Origin: Chaetorhynchus papuensis
Lineage: Eukaryota > Chordata > Aves > Passeriformes > Rhipiduridae
Assembly: GCA_013396525.1 (NCBI GenBank)
Contig: VWYX01000727.1
Span: 316,168 to 380,167, forward strand
DNA length: 64,000 nucleotides
Direction of reading: 5' to 3'
The translations under genes and the position numbers were made by a program. Every line of letters starts with the position of its first letter. Positions within the stretch are counted from its first letter, which is position 1. Shown here one piece after another: positions 38,801 through 53,800 of this stretch. The notes below the pieces were generated by a model. The model was not told the DNA's origin. It saw only the letters and a program-made list of their open reading frames with translations, and ran no database searches.

Positions 38801-41800
38801 CTGTTGATTTTTAAGACAGGATAGTTAAAAACAGAAAAATGGAAAACAAAATAACTTGATAGAAGTAGAGATCTCTGTAACAAACCAATGAGAATTCTTG
38901 CTCAGTTGCTTCCCAAAATGGCCATTTTAATCTTTTGGTTTTGAACTTCAGAGTATGAGGGTTGTTTTTATTTGTTCAAAGCTTGTCACATATTTTCTAA
39001 GGGGTAGAAATAACAAGACTATAGATTCTATTCAATTTCTGGACTATAATCCAGTGACAAAACTTACATTTTTATCTTCAGCATGTTGTCAAGGTTTTGT
39101 CATTAATCTTCTGTGACTTGTTTTTCACTCGGCAATATTTCTTTGATATGTTCCCCCCCCATGTGAATAGGAGGGAGGCCTGATAAAGGAGACTGGGCAG
39201 GAATTCATAACAAGCTGCTATCAACTTCCACTGATACCTGGAAGAGGTATCATGCTTGGAATGTCAAGCAAAAACTGAAAGATCTGTTTGACTTGCCTTG
39301 TTAGTTTCAGTGATTTACTTGATTTTTATTTAACTATTCAGTACAGAGTTACCATATACTCCTTCCATCCCCAAAGATACATTGCTTAAGCTCTTGTTAT
39401 CCAGTTGTTTTTTAAACTAGATGGGACACGTGCTATTTCTTGGTGCAATCTAATGTGCAACAGAAACAGCAGGACTTATCAGAACTGATTTCTCATTGGA
39501 AGTAGGATGTGCTTTTTGATGTAAAAACATGATAGGGCTCCAAGGCGCTTCCGGGGCTGGTGAATTCTTACTTCTTAGTGTGTTCTTACAGTAACTAAAT
39601 GGGGCACATAAGTTTGTGAATATTGGTAGTCTTCAGGTTCCTGCTGTAATTTGAAAACCTTCTGATAACCTTGTAGCTGAATCATTTTTCCTTTGCTCAG
39701 AGTTTTGTAAACTCCAAGGTGAAGGATGCAGAAGTTCACCCTTCTGTGTAAACTTTGAGCAGATGGCTGGGGGTTCAGGCCCGTGGGGTGGTTCAGCTGT
39801 GTGGCTTGAGTCAGCTGGGGGTGTCTCCAGCCCTCACCTCTTCACCAAAGCCTGACGATTCTGTAGCTGAAATTACAGAGTTGTCCTGACAAATTGGTTG
39901 TAACTCTGTACATAAGAGTAAAAATCATGAACTGGTTGAGAAATAAGTGAGATAAAGCTTATCCCTTATTCGGCCACATTCCATTCAAAATTTTGGGATT
40001 AAATAGGTCACCATGTTTGTCAGTTGGAGTGAAGTGGGAGTTCGGCTTTTGGGTATGGCTCCTGCATTCTTATCTTTCCTTTTTCCTTCTCTTTGAGTTA
40101 CTATTTTGAGCTTTTTTGATACTAGAAATGCTTCATTATTGTTTTCTTCCCAAAAGTGAACTAATGGTGTGCAGAAAAACATTCTTGAAATGTGCAGTTT
40201 GTTTACTTCAGTTTGCCCTTGGAAGAAAGCCTGGTCATTATTATTTTAAAATCCTATTGCTGCAGTAGGTGTTTTTTAGGAAGGCTAGTTGCTCTGCAAT
40301 ATTTCCATACTATTTTTAACTATGGAATTCCTTAAGGACACCTTGCTATGATCGTGTTTTTGCATAAACTGCTTGCCACGTTCACTTACTCCATTTCCTC
40401 CAGCTGGGCATGCAAAAATCAAAGCAATTGTTAGTTAGTGAGGGAAATATCTAAGGTTTCATGCATTTGCTTTTTAATGTGCTGAAGTTCCACTTGCTAT
40501 CAGCTTGATTTTTTTTTTTGGCCTCTTGTATGCTTTTCTTTGTATTGGTGTGTCATTAGCCAGGAGGTTTAAGGAGGAGAGATTTCCTCTCAGCTGTACA
40601 TCATGTATAACATACACATACATTACACAGCTGCAAGTCCTCGTGGGCCTGTAATTGTAGGTGCTCAGCTAAAGTTTTTCTCTAAACTCCTTTCAGCCAT
40701 TAGTAGGCACAAGCAGTAGGTGCAGTTTGGCTCAGTAGTACATTCAGTGAAACACATCCCAAACCTCACTGTAGCCTCTACAAGCTGCAGAGGAAATCCC
40801 CAGCAAGTAGGTATGGAGACAAACTGTTGTCTGTAAGGGGAAAATATCTTCATCTGAGATGCCAAATGAATCTCTTTGTTAGCAAAGAGGTAATCTAAAT
40901 ACCCAGAGTTGTGAAGATGAAGGGGAATTGCTTAACGTGTGCAGAGCTGTAAATGCAAATAAAGCATGTCTGGAAATGCAAGGGATTTAAGCTGTGGACT
41001 GACAGGAGGATGAAGCATGTGGACAAAGGGATCTTGGATAATGTCTTAAGCAAGGGGGAGGGATCATCTGATTCTCCCAGCCAAAGGGGCTAAATTTGCT
41101 CTTTCTGTCTGTGTGGGAATGGTTTTAATCTCTTTGATCTAGTGGTTCATTCTGAGCCTTATTATAGAAATGCTGAAAATGTGTCTGTTGGGGTTGTGGT
41201 ATTGGTGTGGGTTCCTGCAGAAAAAGTCTTGGAAAAACAGCTGAATGATAAGTGCAGAGAGCTTGGTCTGCTGGAGTTTCCAGTGCACGTGGATGGAAAA
41301 AGCTTTGTTTTGGAGCTGTGACAATCAGAATCATTTATTTATAAGGGACTTTCTGTTATTATAACCTGGTTTTTAATACAAGTGAACACTGCTTTGGGCT
41401 AGTTGAGGGCTCAGTTTGGGAAGGCAACTACTGACCCAGGGCAGTTAGATTGATATGTTAAAGTTAGTAGTGGTTTTAGTGTTTCCATTTCAAAACCTAG
41501 TTGTATCTTAACAAAAAATAGAATTGTGCTTGCTGCTCTTGCATTTGAAAGACAAAACAACCCACAAAACAGTCTTTCCTATTTTGCATCTTTTTTGTTT
41601 GAGGTAAACACCTTGCTTCCTGTTACTTCCTGTGCCTGCTTATAGAGGGCAGTTTTGGAGATATCAGCAGTCTGGTCCTGGTGCCACAAGGTGCTTTGTG
41701 AGCACACATGCATCCTCTGGTTTACATGCAGTATTAGCCAATTCTCCTTCAAGGGTGTTCAATCCTTTTGCAATGCGGAGTTCAGCAGCTCAGGGAAGAG

Positions 41801-44800
41801 CAGTCAGTAGCAGCAGATGGGAGTGAACAAACCAGGTGACTGTTGGAGAAGAGGGTTAGTCATGAACTGGTAAATCAAAGAACCTCACATGAGGATGAGG
41901 AGTACTAGAAGGAAACAAAATCCTCTCCCACAAGGCTTTTCACATTCCACCCCATACAGCAGGAGTCTTTAAGGTCTTACCAAACCGGTGGTTTCAGTCA
42001 TGATGTTTATACCACATTACAAAAGAAGTTGGGATTATGCTGCTTTCCCATTGAAATTTCTGCTCTGGCACACTGTTCATCCTCATGTGCCTTTTTGAAC
42101 CATTTGTGTGACTAACTCCACAATATTTTCTCTGGCTCCCACTTTCTGGTATAAATGACCTGATGATTCTTTTGTAAGAACAACCTAGCAGAATACTGAC
42201 ATCATGGAAAGTAGAGCTCTAGAAAACCATATATGATTCTCAGGCAGAACTTGAATGTTAGAAAGCGTTAAACCTCGGAGGCCAAGTATTTGCTGGTGAT
42301 TGTGACCAGCAAAAGACCTATGCTGAAAAGTACATTTCTGTACAGAAATGCTAATACCTCCTCAAACAGTCCCAGTAATTGTATGTAACAAATTGACAGT
42401 GAAGCTGTGCCAGGGTCCAATTACCAGCTGTGTCAAAATACCTTTGGTGTAATTTCTTCTGATGTGAGGATCACACCAGCTGCAGTAGCAGAGCTAGAGA
42501 AGAGCAGAAAAATAGATTCACTGCATTGGTTTTGCTGTTTTCTTACTGATCTAGTAGCCTGTAATCTGAATCTTAGGTTCAGAAGCCTTGAAGCAGAGTC
42601 TAGAGCTGATTTGAGCTGATTTACATAGCAGATGAAGACCCTGGCAAGAGAGTAAGCAGCTGCTGTGTTTATCTGAGAGACCCATGTACCAGCTGTGGGC
42701 CATAATTGCCATTCCTTGCTACATAGTCAGCCCTTGGCCAAGGGATCCTGATGCTGCACCATGGGCTCTAAAATAAAGTATGCTGATGCTGGTGAGTGCT
42801 AAGGGTGCTGTGGCACTGGAGCTTATCCTGAGTTTCTCACATCCTTTACTCCTTCCTCTAATCTTCCTTTCTTAAAGTTTAAAATCTTGGACTCCCTAGC
42901 ACTAAAAAGGTGTCCCTGGGAGATTTACTTGTCTCTTTTGAGATGGTAGAGTTCCTCTGATGAGGACTGGTTTGCCTTTGGTGACTGGTGGGAAATCCTG
43001 AGTGTTTTTCCTGGGCATCCACAGGTGATGCAGTAAAAATACGTGAGTCCAGGCTTTGGTGTAGAGCTGTCTCTTCACCAGAGCTGCTCTCATTTGTTTA
43101 TTAACAAATTTCAGAGTTTTTCTAGGTCTGACTTCTGACTGGGAGACTTCTCAAAAACTACAGAAAGTTTCTTAAGAGATATGGAAAGGTTTTGCTTATA
43201 CCCAGAGATACTTACATTATATACCATGTACTTTGAGTTAATTTCTAGCCTTCCTGGACAAAAGAAAAAACCCGCCAAAACTCTGGCTTAATTTTCCTGG
43301 AAACACTGGAGGAGACAATCATTAGCAGTGTAGAGCACTTGTTTGGGGTTTAAGAGGCCTCAATACAGACTAATGAGCCTTCAGATCTCTATTTCTCATC
43401 TTCAAGGACTCTCCTCTGACTGGTGAAGAAGATAGGTTGGGCTTTTGCTCGTGCTCAACTTGGCTTCCAAGAGCATGAGGTTCCTGAGACCAGGGGAGAG
43501 GGAAAGGATGTGCCTCCATCTCAGTACAGCAGCAGGCTGGAGTCCTGGGCTGATCCTTGGTCTGAGCCTGGCTTGTGCAGTCTGCCCCTGTCATTGCATG
43601 AAACATGTACTTGATGATGCAGGTGCTGATGCCCGAATGCTGGAGAATCTCATATTGTCACACTGCCTTGTCATGGGACTGATGAACCAAAACGCAGCGC
43701 AGTGCTCAGAGGGATGTATTGTTTGAGCTCCTCCAGAGCCTTGAACAGATGCCACCTACACAGTGTGTTATGTATGTGGGCTGTGCTCATTTCTGCCTTT
43801 TTTGTGTGCCCAGCTTGGCTTCATGAATTGCAGGGAGGGTGTGAAAACCCAGGCAGGGCAATGGTCAGCACTGTTGTGCCTCTCCCTTTTGTGTAACTGG
43901 GATGGAGATTTTGGGAGCCCCATGTGGAACCTGCATTTCCTTGCTCAGCTTAGTAACACAAAAGCCTTGGAAGAGCCTGCTGCTATTCCTAAGCCAGACG
44001 TTATTTCAACATTTATAGACTGTTTCACTTCTGCCAAAGCCAGAGTGAAAACCATTCCTGCAATAATGACAACATTTTTTCAGCTCTGTGTATTTTAGGT
44101 GGGTTTTGCAACACTTCTGGCATTTTTTTTCTCTGAAATTTCTGAAACTTCATAGAGCAGCAGTATTTTTCATGACTTTTAAGCTGACCTTTAAAGTGTA
44201 TCTAGCAATAGCAAACTTTCCACTTGGTGTTTTGAGAAGGGGATCTGTCTCAGTAAGCTGTATTTTCAGGAAGTGTAATTAAAAATCTTTCCATAATGAA
44301 GAAGAAATGATCCATCTGTGTCTATTACAACATGATAAAGCTCCACTGAAAGCACTAAAGGTAAATGTAAAGTTACTAACTGGTAGTTAGCATAACTATT
44401 TTGTACAAGCCTTAGCAATGGCATCTTAGTTCTTTCTAATCTCACCCACTCCAAGTAGGACATAACAGGAATGGTGAGAGAGGAGACTGGAACAGTTTGC
44501 ACAGAGGAAGACTTTGTCAAGTATGATGTGTTTTGTAAATTGATCTTCCTCATCACATGAAAGAGAAGAACACTTCATACAAAACTCTTCCTGTTCAGGT
44601 GAGGAGAACAGTACCAGGGAATTAAGTGACTGAGGGAGGATGATGGTTCACATTCTGCCTTCTCTCCACTGTCTCTGGATCCGAGTTGGCTTATTTCCTA
44701 TCAGCAGAGCAGGAGCCCACGCTGCTCCCCGCCCTGTGGGCGTATGCAAAGAGACTCAAAAACTGGTCCTCTAAAGCTCTGCTTAGTGTAAGTACTGGAG

Positions 44801-47800
44801 CAGGAGCTCTACCTTTGAAAGAGTAAAAAGAGGCACAAAAGAATGAGGGAAGCAAAACAAGGTAAAAAGCAACTGTTGAACTGCCAAATCTGTGTTAAAG
44901 TTTTTAAAAGGAAATTGGCATGACTGGTTCTGAATATGCAGGTCACTTCTTTGTTTTGATGTGTGCAGACTTAGCTGGAGAAGGGTGCTATTGAAAATGT
45001 GGGGTTTATATTTATCTGTTTCACCTCTCCACTCTGCCAAAATGCCTATTTAAAACAGGGCAGGGAGAAGAAAGGATGTGCACTCAGTAAAGATACTTAA
45101 TCTTTAATGATTCTGGCTGCCTTTTGGCTTTTTGTGACACCAATATCCCTATTAGAAAATCTTTTTTGCTATGTTTTCTGTATGAACTATTCATGCAAAC
45201 AAGCAAGAAGCCTGACCACAAGGGAAAGCCACTTAATTGACAAATCAAGGTGTTCACAAATGCAAAAGAGGGGAAAAAAAAAAAAAAGGAAGAATTCTTC
45301 CAGACCACTTGTTGTCTGGCTCTGGAAGAGATGTGGAGAGCAAGAATGTTGGTATCCATTTTGACAAAGGACATTTTTAGGTTCTTCCTTCATAAAATCT
45401 CCAGAGTAATCCTCCTAAGCAGGGAGCTTTGGGATTCCCACGTGAAGTGTGGAAGTCCAAGCATGAAAGGCGACATGAACTTAAGGGGTGACTTAAAGAA
45501 GAAAGGCCAGTTAATAAGGTGGAGCTGCAAGAGTGGTGACTTAAATAAGCACTTTGCCAAGTATCAGGCATGCAAAGAAGTAGAATATTTCACAATGTCT
45601 ACGATCAAAGGGTAATGTTTATCTGAAATCTTTTGAGTAGATTTATGATAAGTTCTTTGGCAATATCCATGGTTCTCAAGTCACTGATGGAAAAAACATA
45701 TGCCCTGGCAAAGGAGAATCATGGATTAGAAGAAGAACAGGTAACATATAGTGCACAATTTTAAACTGTATGTAGTTATAGCCATGAATTGTGAACATGT
45801 CTTCAGAGGAGTAGGTAAATTGCAGAGTAACTGTAAGCAGGAAAAAAACCAGCTTAGGGAATTCCGTTGCAGGTCCTTCCTCCATCACTGCTTGTTGGTC
45901 AGACAGTGTTTTTTGTCTTTGCTTTATCACAAGTGATGGAGCTGTTCCATGTCTTTCACAGCACTGCCATTTGCTGCTGGTTTTTAAAGTGAAGATTAAA
46001 AGCTCTTCAGTGTCTATGATGATAAAAATTGATGTTTTCAGACTCCTGACATTTTGCTGGTAGTGTCATACAGTCAGTTTACTTGGGACAAAGTTAACAT
46101 ACTAGCTTTCTGTGGGAGTTGGGAGTCTGGTGAGGGTGGAAGTTGCCTGCACTGGAGACAGCTCCCAGTGTCTGGCTCCATCAGCACCACTGGTGAGATC
46201 CAGATGGAAAGTGTGTGGTTGGATTTAGTGTGTTTAGCAGCAATTGAATAACAGACTTGAACTCGAGTAATGTTCAAAGGGTTTTAGGGAGATTTACCGT
46301 GATTGACATAGATGTGGAAGGGTTATTTTTGTCCTGTTAAGTACTTGTGTTTCCCCATGTAAATATGACAGGGTGCACACATGCTTTTTGCCACTTCGAG
46401 TTTTTAACTCAGTTTCCTTAGATTTAACACTAAACTGAATTGGTAGCTAGAAACAGTGATTGGCAGTCTCTGGCTCTGCTCTGAAAGAAGTTTTTGGTCA
46501 CTTTGTCCCAGAGGGGGATTTTGCAACATACCTGTAGGTCTAGGAAGAAGTGGTGTTATATAAAACAGCTACAAGGAGGCTCCCTAATCTACCTCCAATC
46601 CTGGGATTAAGGGAAACATCCGCTTTACTGCACATGCAGTGTTGAATTAGAAATCCAACCTTCTGCCATGCCTTCCTAGCCTGAGGTATCACCCTCCTTT
46701 TCTAAACACTACTCACATTCTGTTCAGTCTCACCAGAGCTAAATACTTTAGTATTTAAGTGCTTTTTATCAGAACATTTCTTACAGGCAAGTATTCTGAG
46801 GAAAAATGAAAATTTTCATTTGCTCTAGTGGCTGATGCTGTAAGACGATGCAAGCAAACACTAGGTGCTTGTCTTTTAGCAGTTACATGGTATCAGCTAA
46901 GCTTTTTAAAATGTTAAATTTTTAAATTTGAATTGTTAGATCCTTGGGGCTCAGGTGTGACAGTTCCATTACACCTCATAGAGGATAAAATGCTGTAGAA
47001 GAACTGAAATGGATAAGGTTTTTTTGGTAACCTATGAGATGCATTGCTGATGATGGTCTTTACTATGGGGTCAATTCTCCTAGGGTTTACAGTGCAATAA
47101 TAAGTGTAATAATTATTGTCATTGAAATAGCATTGTTGCCTTGTCTTGCAGAGTTTTATGGTTCATTTTAAAACAGCAATAGCATCCAGATATTGTCCTG
47201 CTTTTATACACAAGCTGACTTTGCTAGAGAGCTTTCAAAGCGTTTTTTCACGGTCACACCTGCTGTGGCAACTTAAAGGGTTACCCGGTGTGTAGGTATT
47301 TAGAGGTTGTGATTGAATTCATAGGCTTCTGTAAAACTCAAGGGCATGGAGGCTTTTTACTCTAAATTTTCTACTTTATTACAGATTGCCACAAAAACCA
47401 CTGCTAGCAAATATACCTATGATTTATAACTCAAATATATGTATATATATGTATAAATATATATTGAGCTGTTATAAATTCTTGGGAGCAATCAGCAGTA
47501 TGGCAGCAACCAAGTAGGTGTGTACTGTTACAGGTTACAACAGACTTCTCACTAATGAAGCAAACTTTCCAGTAAAACTACAGAAAATATAATTTTGGTG
47601 GCTTATTTATATGCGGATATGCAAATGTTTACATTAATACCAGTATCAAGCTTATTGGACAGATGTCAGAATGGGCCAAACCATCCCAGGTGTGGGAGGA
47701 CAAACCAGAATATGGGAGGACAAACCAAACTGTCCTGGGTGAGGATCGAAGAGTGTGTGCAGCATGGGAAGTTCTTGGAGAGAGAAGTTTTGTTTTGGAT

Positions 47801-50800
47801 AAAAATTAAGCCATATCAGAGACCAATAAGGAGGTATAGGACACTACCACTTCAGCAGCCAATAGATGCTGTTAATTTCTGTTTTTCAGCCAGAATAGTC
47901 AACAGATGTTGTTTTCTCTCAGGCCAATTGTTATTTTTCTAGACTGTTTTCTTTTTCTTGCAGATATAATAGCCAGTGGTAGTTACCAAGTTTTACTTTC
48001 TCAGGATGTTTTCCCTATTTTCAGACTATTTTTCACCTTTTCAGGTGATAAGTGGCTGCTGTGGTTCCTTGTTTTTGTGCTTATCAATGGTATCTCAGGG
48101 TGTCTCAGGTTTCCAGGTATCTGGCTATGCATTTCAGAGAGGCCAGCTGCACTTCTCAGCAATGATTCTGGTTCCCAGACCTATTTCCCAGGCTTGCCAG
48201 CATTTTCTCTGTCAGTATTTCAGCAGACACTTCTTTTAGTAATTTCCCCCCTCTAACCAGGTCACCTTTATGGCTGCTCGCTTCACCTGAATGTCCAGCT
48301 AAGACATGCACTGAGCCTCTAGCGATATTTTAATGTTTCCTGCCACTATCTTGGGGAGATAGGGGGCTGTGATGGATATGCCTGGGAAGGAAGTTATGGA
48401 AGCTGATTAATCTGGAAGCTGAAGCTTGACCTTTTATGTTTTACCCTTTTGTGTGTGTGCAGAGTGGGGAGGATGTTTGAATTTTGACTGTCTGAAGCTG
48501 AAATCCAAGGAGCACTCCATTCTCATCATCAAGGAGGGTAATCCTCTATAAAACTCAGTAGATAGATACCATGGTGAAATGTTCTTACGGATTCTTCTCA
48601 GGGGTCCGTGACCTCTGCTCTTTGTAGCCAACTTCACTCATTCTGCAGGAGGACTCTTCAGGGATAGAGAAGTTTGCTTTAAAAGTGCAGTTCAGTTTGG
48701 CCAAATGGTAGATTATTTCAGGGTAGAGAGCAAGGAAGAACTTCCCCCCCTTCCCCTCTCTGTGGCTTCTGTTGCTTAGCAGACCTAAGAGTATTTAACT
48801 AACTGAACACGAAGGTTTTACAGTGCCAGACCACACTGCTGCCAAAGTAGCAACAAATACTGCTTTAAGGACTTAGTGGGGTGGATTTGAATTACAGTCA
48901 TGTATGGGAAAGTTAGGAAATGCTCTGAAATGTGAAGCTATGACAGTCCTTAAGGATTGGATGTTGTATTTTTTTTGTTTGTTTTATAGGAGTTCTGCCT
49001 CATTTGCTGTGTACCCTTTAACTCTGCCTCTTTCCATAAAGAATATTTGGCACTGCTTGTCCTCTTAGTGGTCAAATTTCTGGAGTTTTTGTTTTGGTTT
49101 CAGTAGTACAAGATGTAGTGCAGTCAGAACAACTGGAATTTAGGAAGCTGAAAGAGCTGACTTTCAAGGACATTGAGGTTAATTTATAATGTGTGTGGTT
49201 TTCTTATGTACACAAAATGCGTAGTCACTTCCTCTTTAATAAAACAGAAAATGCGTAATGAAGAATTTTTTCCCTTTAATGGTATTGAGAAGATAACATC
49301 TATCAAGCTTTGGAACTTTCTGTGATATCTTCATGATATTGCACAAGCTCCAGTGCATTTGAAGTGCAACAGATGTTTCCCTTCAGCTGTGTGCAGGCCC
49401 TTGTTCTGGAACAAGGTAAGCCCTTGAAAGCAGGGTGAACTAATTATAAATGTAGTTTTCTTGTTGGATTTAAAATTCCTTGTGGGTACGTAATTAGGAG
49501 CAGCTCCATGTACAAGTCTGCCCATACATCCATATCTTTCCATTTATTTACAGGAGAGACAATACCTGCTGCACCAGTGACATTTCCCTACCCTACCCGG
49601 GGGGATTCTCAGTTTTACTTGCTGGAGGATAACGTGGTTTCTGTGCTCCAGCTGTTCTTCCCAGGGCCACTGACCATCTCTCAGTGGGGAGATGGGTAGC
49701 AGCACTCCTTCCTCTTTGGTGGAGTTCAGTCTGTAGCCTCATGGTGGGAGGCGTCATGTTGTCCCCTTGATTCACCTGTCTTCTTCCCATCTCTCCTAAT
49801 TGTGTGCTCTGAAGCTCTGACTGCTGCAGAGTAAGAGTAAGAGAGTAGAGACAATCCCCCACCAGCAGATGAAGTGATTGGACACACTGCACAAGGGCCT
49901 CCTGTAGGGCACGGAGAGTCTGTCAGTTCCTCTGGACATTTGCACTACAGCTTCAGACCCTTTTCAAGAAGCATAATGATTGGAGTCAGAGAGGCTCAGA
50001 TACCAAAATTCTCTGATTATCAAAGATTTAGAAGGCACTATGTGAAAAGGAACAAAAGAGGTTGTATAACAACCCTCTGGAGGGTACAACATAATATACC
50101 AATCTTGTAAAACAATGTAAAAAGCCTGAATCCCTGTGTGTCTGTGATGATAGTGGAATTAGGAAGTATTTGTTGTCTGGTTTGTTGTAAAATTGAAATA
50201 CACCTGCTGTTCTACTATTGATTGTTATGATTGAGCTTAAAAACCAGCCCAGAGAACAAAATGTACAGTAAATTTTGGTTAAAAAAAAAAAAAGAGATTC
50301 CTAGTCTTATTTTTGTCATATCTCATGTATGACTATCTGGGAAAAATTCAGCAATAGTGACCCCATTTTAGCTCTAGAGTAAAATAAGGTCATGAGCAAG
50401 GACAGTGCCAGTGACAAAAAAGCAAGGCTAATTAGCCACAAAAAAGCCTTATGCAGAGTTGATACTACTTTTGGTGAAAAATGTTGTGAGAGTGTATATG
50501 TGTTTGTATAAGTAAATATGTAAGTATATTTTTATATATATAATTATTACATGGAAGTTAGTAGGGCACAGTGGAAAACCTTGGAACCTTGGAAAAGTGT
50601 AAAAATTTTAACTGTTTCCTGTTTCACAACACCTTCTTAAAATCCTGGGAGGCTCATAGAGGGACCGTCTGATTTGGTGCCAGAAATCGATGGGCATGGG
50701 TTTGTATGGCATCACACAACTTCATGTGAGTTCATGGTTTTGTGTTTTCCTACCCACAGACATGAGGGAAGAAAAGAGATACCTTTTTTTTTGGTTGTTG

Positions 50801-53800
50801 TTTTGACCACTGGATTTAGTAATAGACAGTCTTTCCTGCTGATTATTTCTTTGGGGAATGAAGAGTATGTTGTGTTTAAATAAAGATAGCTTGTACCAAG
50901 GGCTTGTTTTGCATCTTGAAAAGAAAACTTCAGAGTTGTTTTCCTCCTTGCTTAACAATTGTAATGAAACATTTTGTACTTGATACAGCTGTGTGCTTTT
51001 TATGAAATCTGTCTAGCCCTTGAATACTTGTTTTTTTCTGATGAACATATTTGGTATAGCATGGATAAAAAAAATCTCCCACACCTAATCTGTCATAATT
51101 AGATTTTAAATTTCTAATAGAAAGACTTCAGGGTAACCGAATCTTCTTATTCTTCTTTAATTAACAGAGGAGGAACTCAGGAAGCTGAGAGAAGAAACAA
51201 ATGCTGAAACATTAAGGCAGGAGCTAGAAAAGGAACGGCAGAGAAGATTAGAACTAGAACAAAGAGTCAATGAAGTACTTAAAACAAGGTAAGAGAAATA
51301 TCTTCACTGTAAAGCCAAAAGCCACTGAGATCTCTGTCTCTGGGAAGTGCTGGTGAAAGCATATGTTTCCAGCCTAGGTGCTCTTAAAATAAATTAGTAG
51401 TTCACAGAGGAAGCAGCTGTCTATGTTTTCCTGTAAAACTACATCATTAACATCCATGTACGTGTAAGTTACTTGGCCATACATGGTGCTGTAGCTACAT
51501 GACACTTTCTAGTTGAGCTACTCTTCATTTCACCTCTTCTGATGCCCTGCCTCTGGGATCTTGCCTGCCTGGAGCTACTGAATGCCAGAGCCTTTGCCAT
51601 GCCATTGCATATGCTTTGCCTTTTCAAAACCTGTGTCTTCTCCTGACTGCCCAGGCCTCATTACTCCTGTTCTAGCAGCAGCAAGGACATCCCAGTGCCT
51701 CAGCAATTCCCTAAATGCATGGGAGTAACTGGAATTTGAGCCTTCCTTGCCACTGCAATGACAAATGGAACCTCCCCATGCCCCTAGGTACTTTCAGCCT
51801 CAAGAACATCCATCATGATGATGCAGGCATCACATTTGATGTTGTCTCTCCTTACTCTGCTTAGCTACATGGATCTTAAGGTCATAGCAGTTGCCTGGTG
51901 GCCTGGTTGGTCTAGACCACTCGTGTACATAGCTGCCCGTGTTATCTTCCCTGGCAATGGCTGAGATTACTCGGCTGAGCAGCAGGACCTGTGGCTCACC
52001 ACCAAGTGCTGTCATCGGGAGATAGCGCAGGCTGAGCTGCTGGTCACATGCCAGTTGCTTAGAGGTGACAAGCAAGAGCAAACAGGCAAAAGCACATCCC
52101 ACGTTTTGCTTGGGTATGTGGCTTCCCAATGCCATGCAAACTCTTCCCAGCCTCCTGCTTCCTTCTGTACTCAATTGTAAAAATGCCTTTCTGCTCAGGC
52201 CAGCAGTCCACGTCCACTGGTAGCAATAGAAGTAGGAGCTATTTATAGGAAACACATGAGCCTAGTTGCTTTCTGTTGTCTGTCTACCTCCTGCTCCTAT
52301 GGAATCATAAAATTGTTTAGTTTGGAAAAGACCTTTAAGATGATCAAGTCCAACTATTAACCCAGCACTGCCAAGTCCACCACTAAACCATGCAGTCAAG
52401 GGCTGCATCTACATGTCTCTTAAATACCTCCAGGGATGGTGACTCAACCGCTTCCCTTGGTAGCCTGTTCCAGTGCTTGAGACCCCTTTTGGTGAAGGAA
52501 TTTTTCCTAGCACCAAATCTAAAACTCCCCAGTGCAACTTGTTGTTTGAGTGGACAGCCAAAGAGGACCCCTTGCGTGCTGAGAGTATCTGTTAGCTCAG
52601 TAACAGCTGTACAAAGCAGTGAGCATCATTTCCTACTGCTGGTAGATGGAACTGATGCTTAAGGAAAGGATACTTTCTCGCCTGTGACTTGCTGCCTTGA
52701 AGAAGTTACTTGAGATGCAAATTCCACATGCTTGTCTTTAGTGCTGGCACAGGCCTTAGGCTTTGTACTGAGGGTAGGTATGCCTGGGCTTCAGGCTGTG
52801 CACAGAGAAGGGGGAAAGAGATCTCCTCATTGCTAGGAGTCCTGGAGGAGGATGAGGAGCCCTCTTCTTCTGCAGGAAGGTACTCATCATCCTTCTCTGT
52901 TTCAGAATAATAAGGCTGACTCAGGGTCTGATTTGGCCCACTGCAGCTTATGAATACAGGTTTTACAGAGAAAAGAGATGGATTGTCTTTGTTTATCAAT
53001 ATTTGTGTCAACATCTGTGCCTTGGATTGTGGACAGTTGCAAATCTTTAGCAGGAGTGACATTTCTAAATTAAGGTAGGATGACGTGGCTCCCTGGGTGT
53101 TATATTCCCATTTAGATATCCTAAGGATTACACTAGTCCTGTCCGCTTGGGTACTGCACTTGGGGATTACATTCAGCCAATTATCCTCTCTACCCAAGTG
53201 TTTCTCTAACTAGTCTTACCACTATTTCAACCCTTTTGTGACAGGCAGGACATGTAAGGTGACAACAAAATAAGACTTTGAAAATTTTTCAGTTTCTACC
53301 CAGGAGAAGAAAAATTTTGTTGTCCATGATTTTTCCTTAACTTGTGCTTCGTTGTATGAAATTCTTCACTGCTTACTGTATTTTGCACTTCACTGTGGAC
53401 ACTTAAAAATACTTTTACTAGGACTATGGGTGAAATGTGGGCTTACATAATCAAATATGTACTAGGCCAAATTTATGCCTTTTTTGTTTAAGCAAAGTAA
53501 CTGCAGAAAGTTCTGTCTGCTTATGTCAAATTCACCCTGCTTCTAAGGTAATTGTTTGCACAATTTAAAAATAGATATTCATATGTCCCGTGGTAGGGGA
53601 GGGAGCAGCTTTGCGGTACTTAGTTGAAGGCTGGGGTTTGCATGTACTGTTCTTTTTACTTGCAGAATTCAACTGCTAATGAAAACCGAACTATGCTGTG
53701 GTATAAGAAAGAAATTATTTTAGAAGTTGCTGCATTCAGAAGTATTTCTGAGGTAGATCAATGCATGTAGCAGTATAAAACATGATGCAAAATGTTTGGC

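Larger units (their letters stand above)
38206..51167 (+). other. GRAMD4: GRAMD4 intron 2 of the coding region (13.0 kb)
   Basis: The largest intron within the coding region, donor GTAAGT, acceptor CTTTAATTAACAG. Contents: TA/TG-rich simple repeats (38704-38726, 47435-47464), a two-copy 20-bp tandem duplication at 47693-47732 and AT-rich unique sequence. No CR1 copy with a clear tail was found, and none of the ORFs is convincing. Confidence 0.8.

Noticed and set aside
47595..48256. Two overlapping ORFs of about 115 codons in intron 2
   Set aside because: No recognisable domain. The first contains a local 20-bp duplication and the second is a hydrophobic low-information frame. No splice or promoter context supports them.
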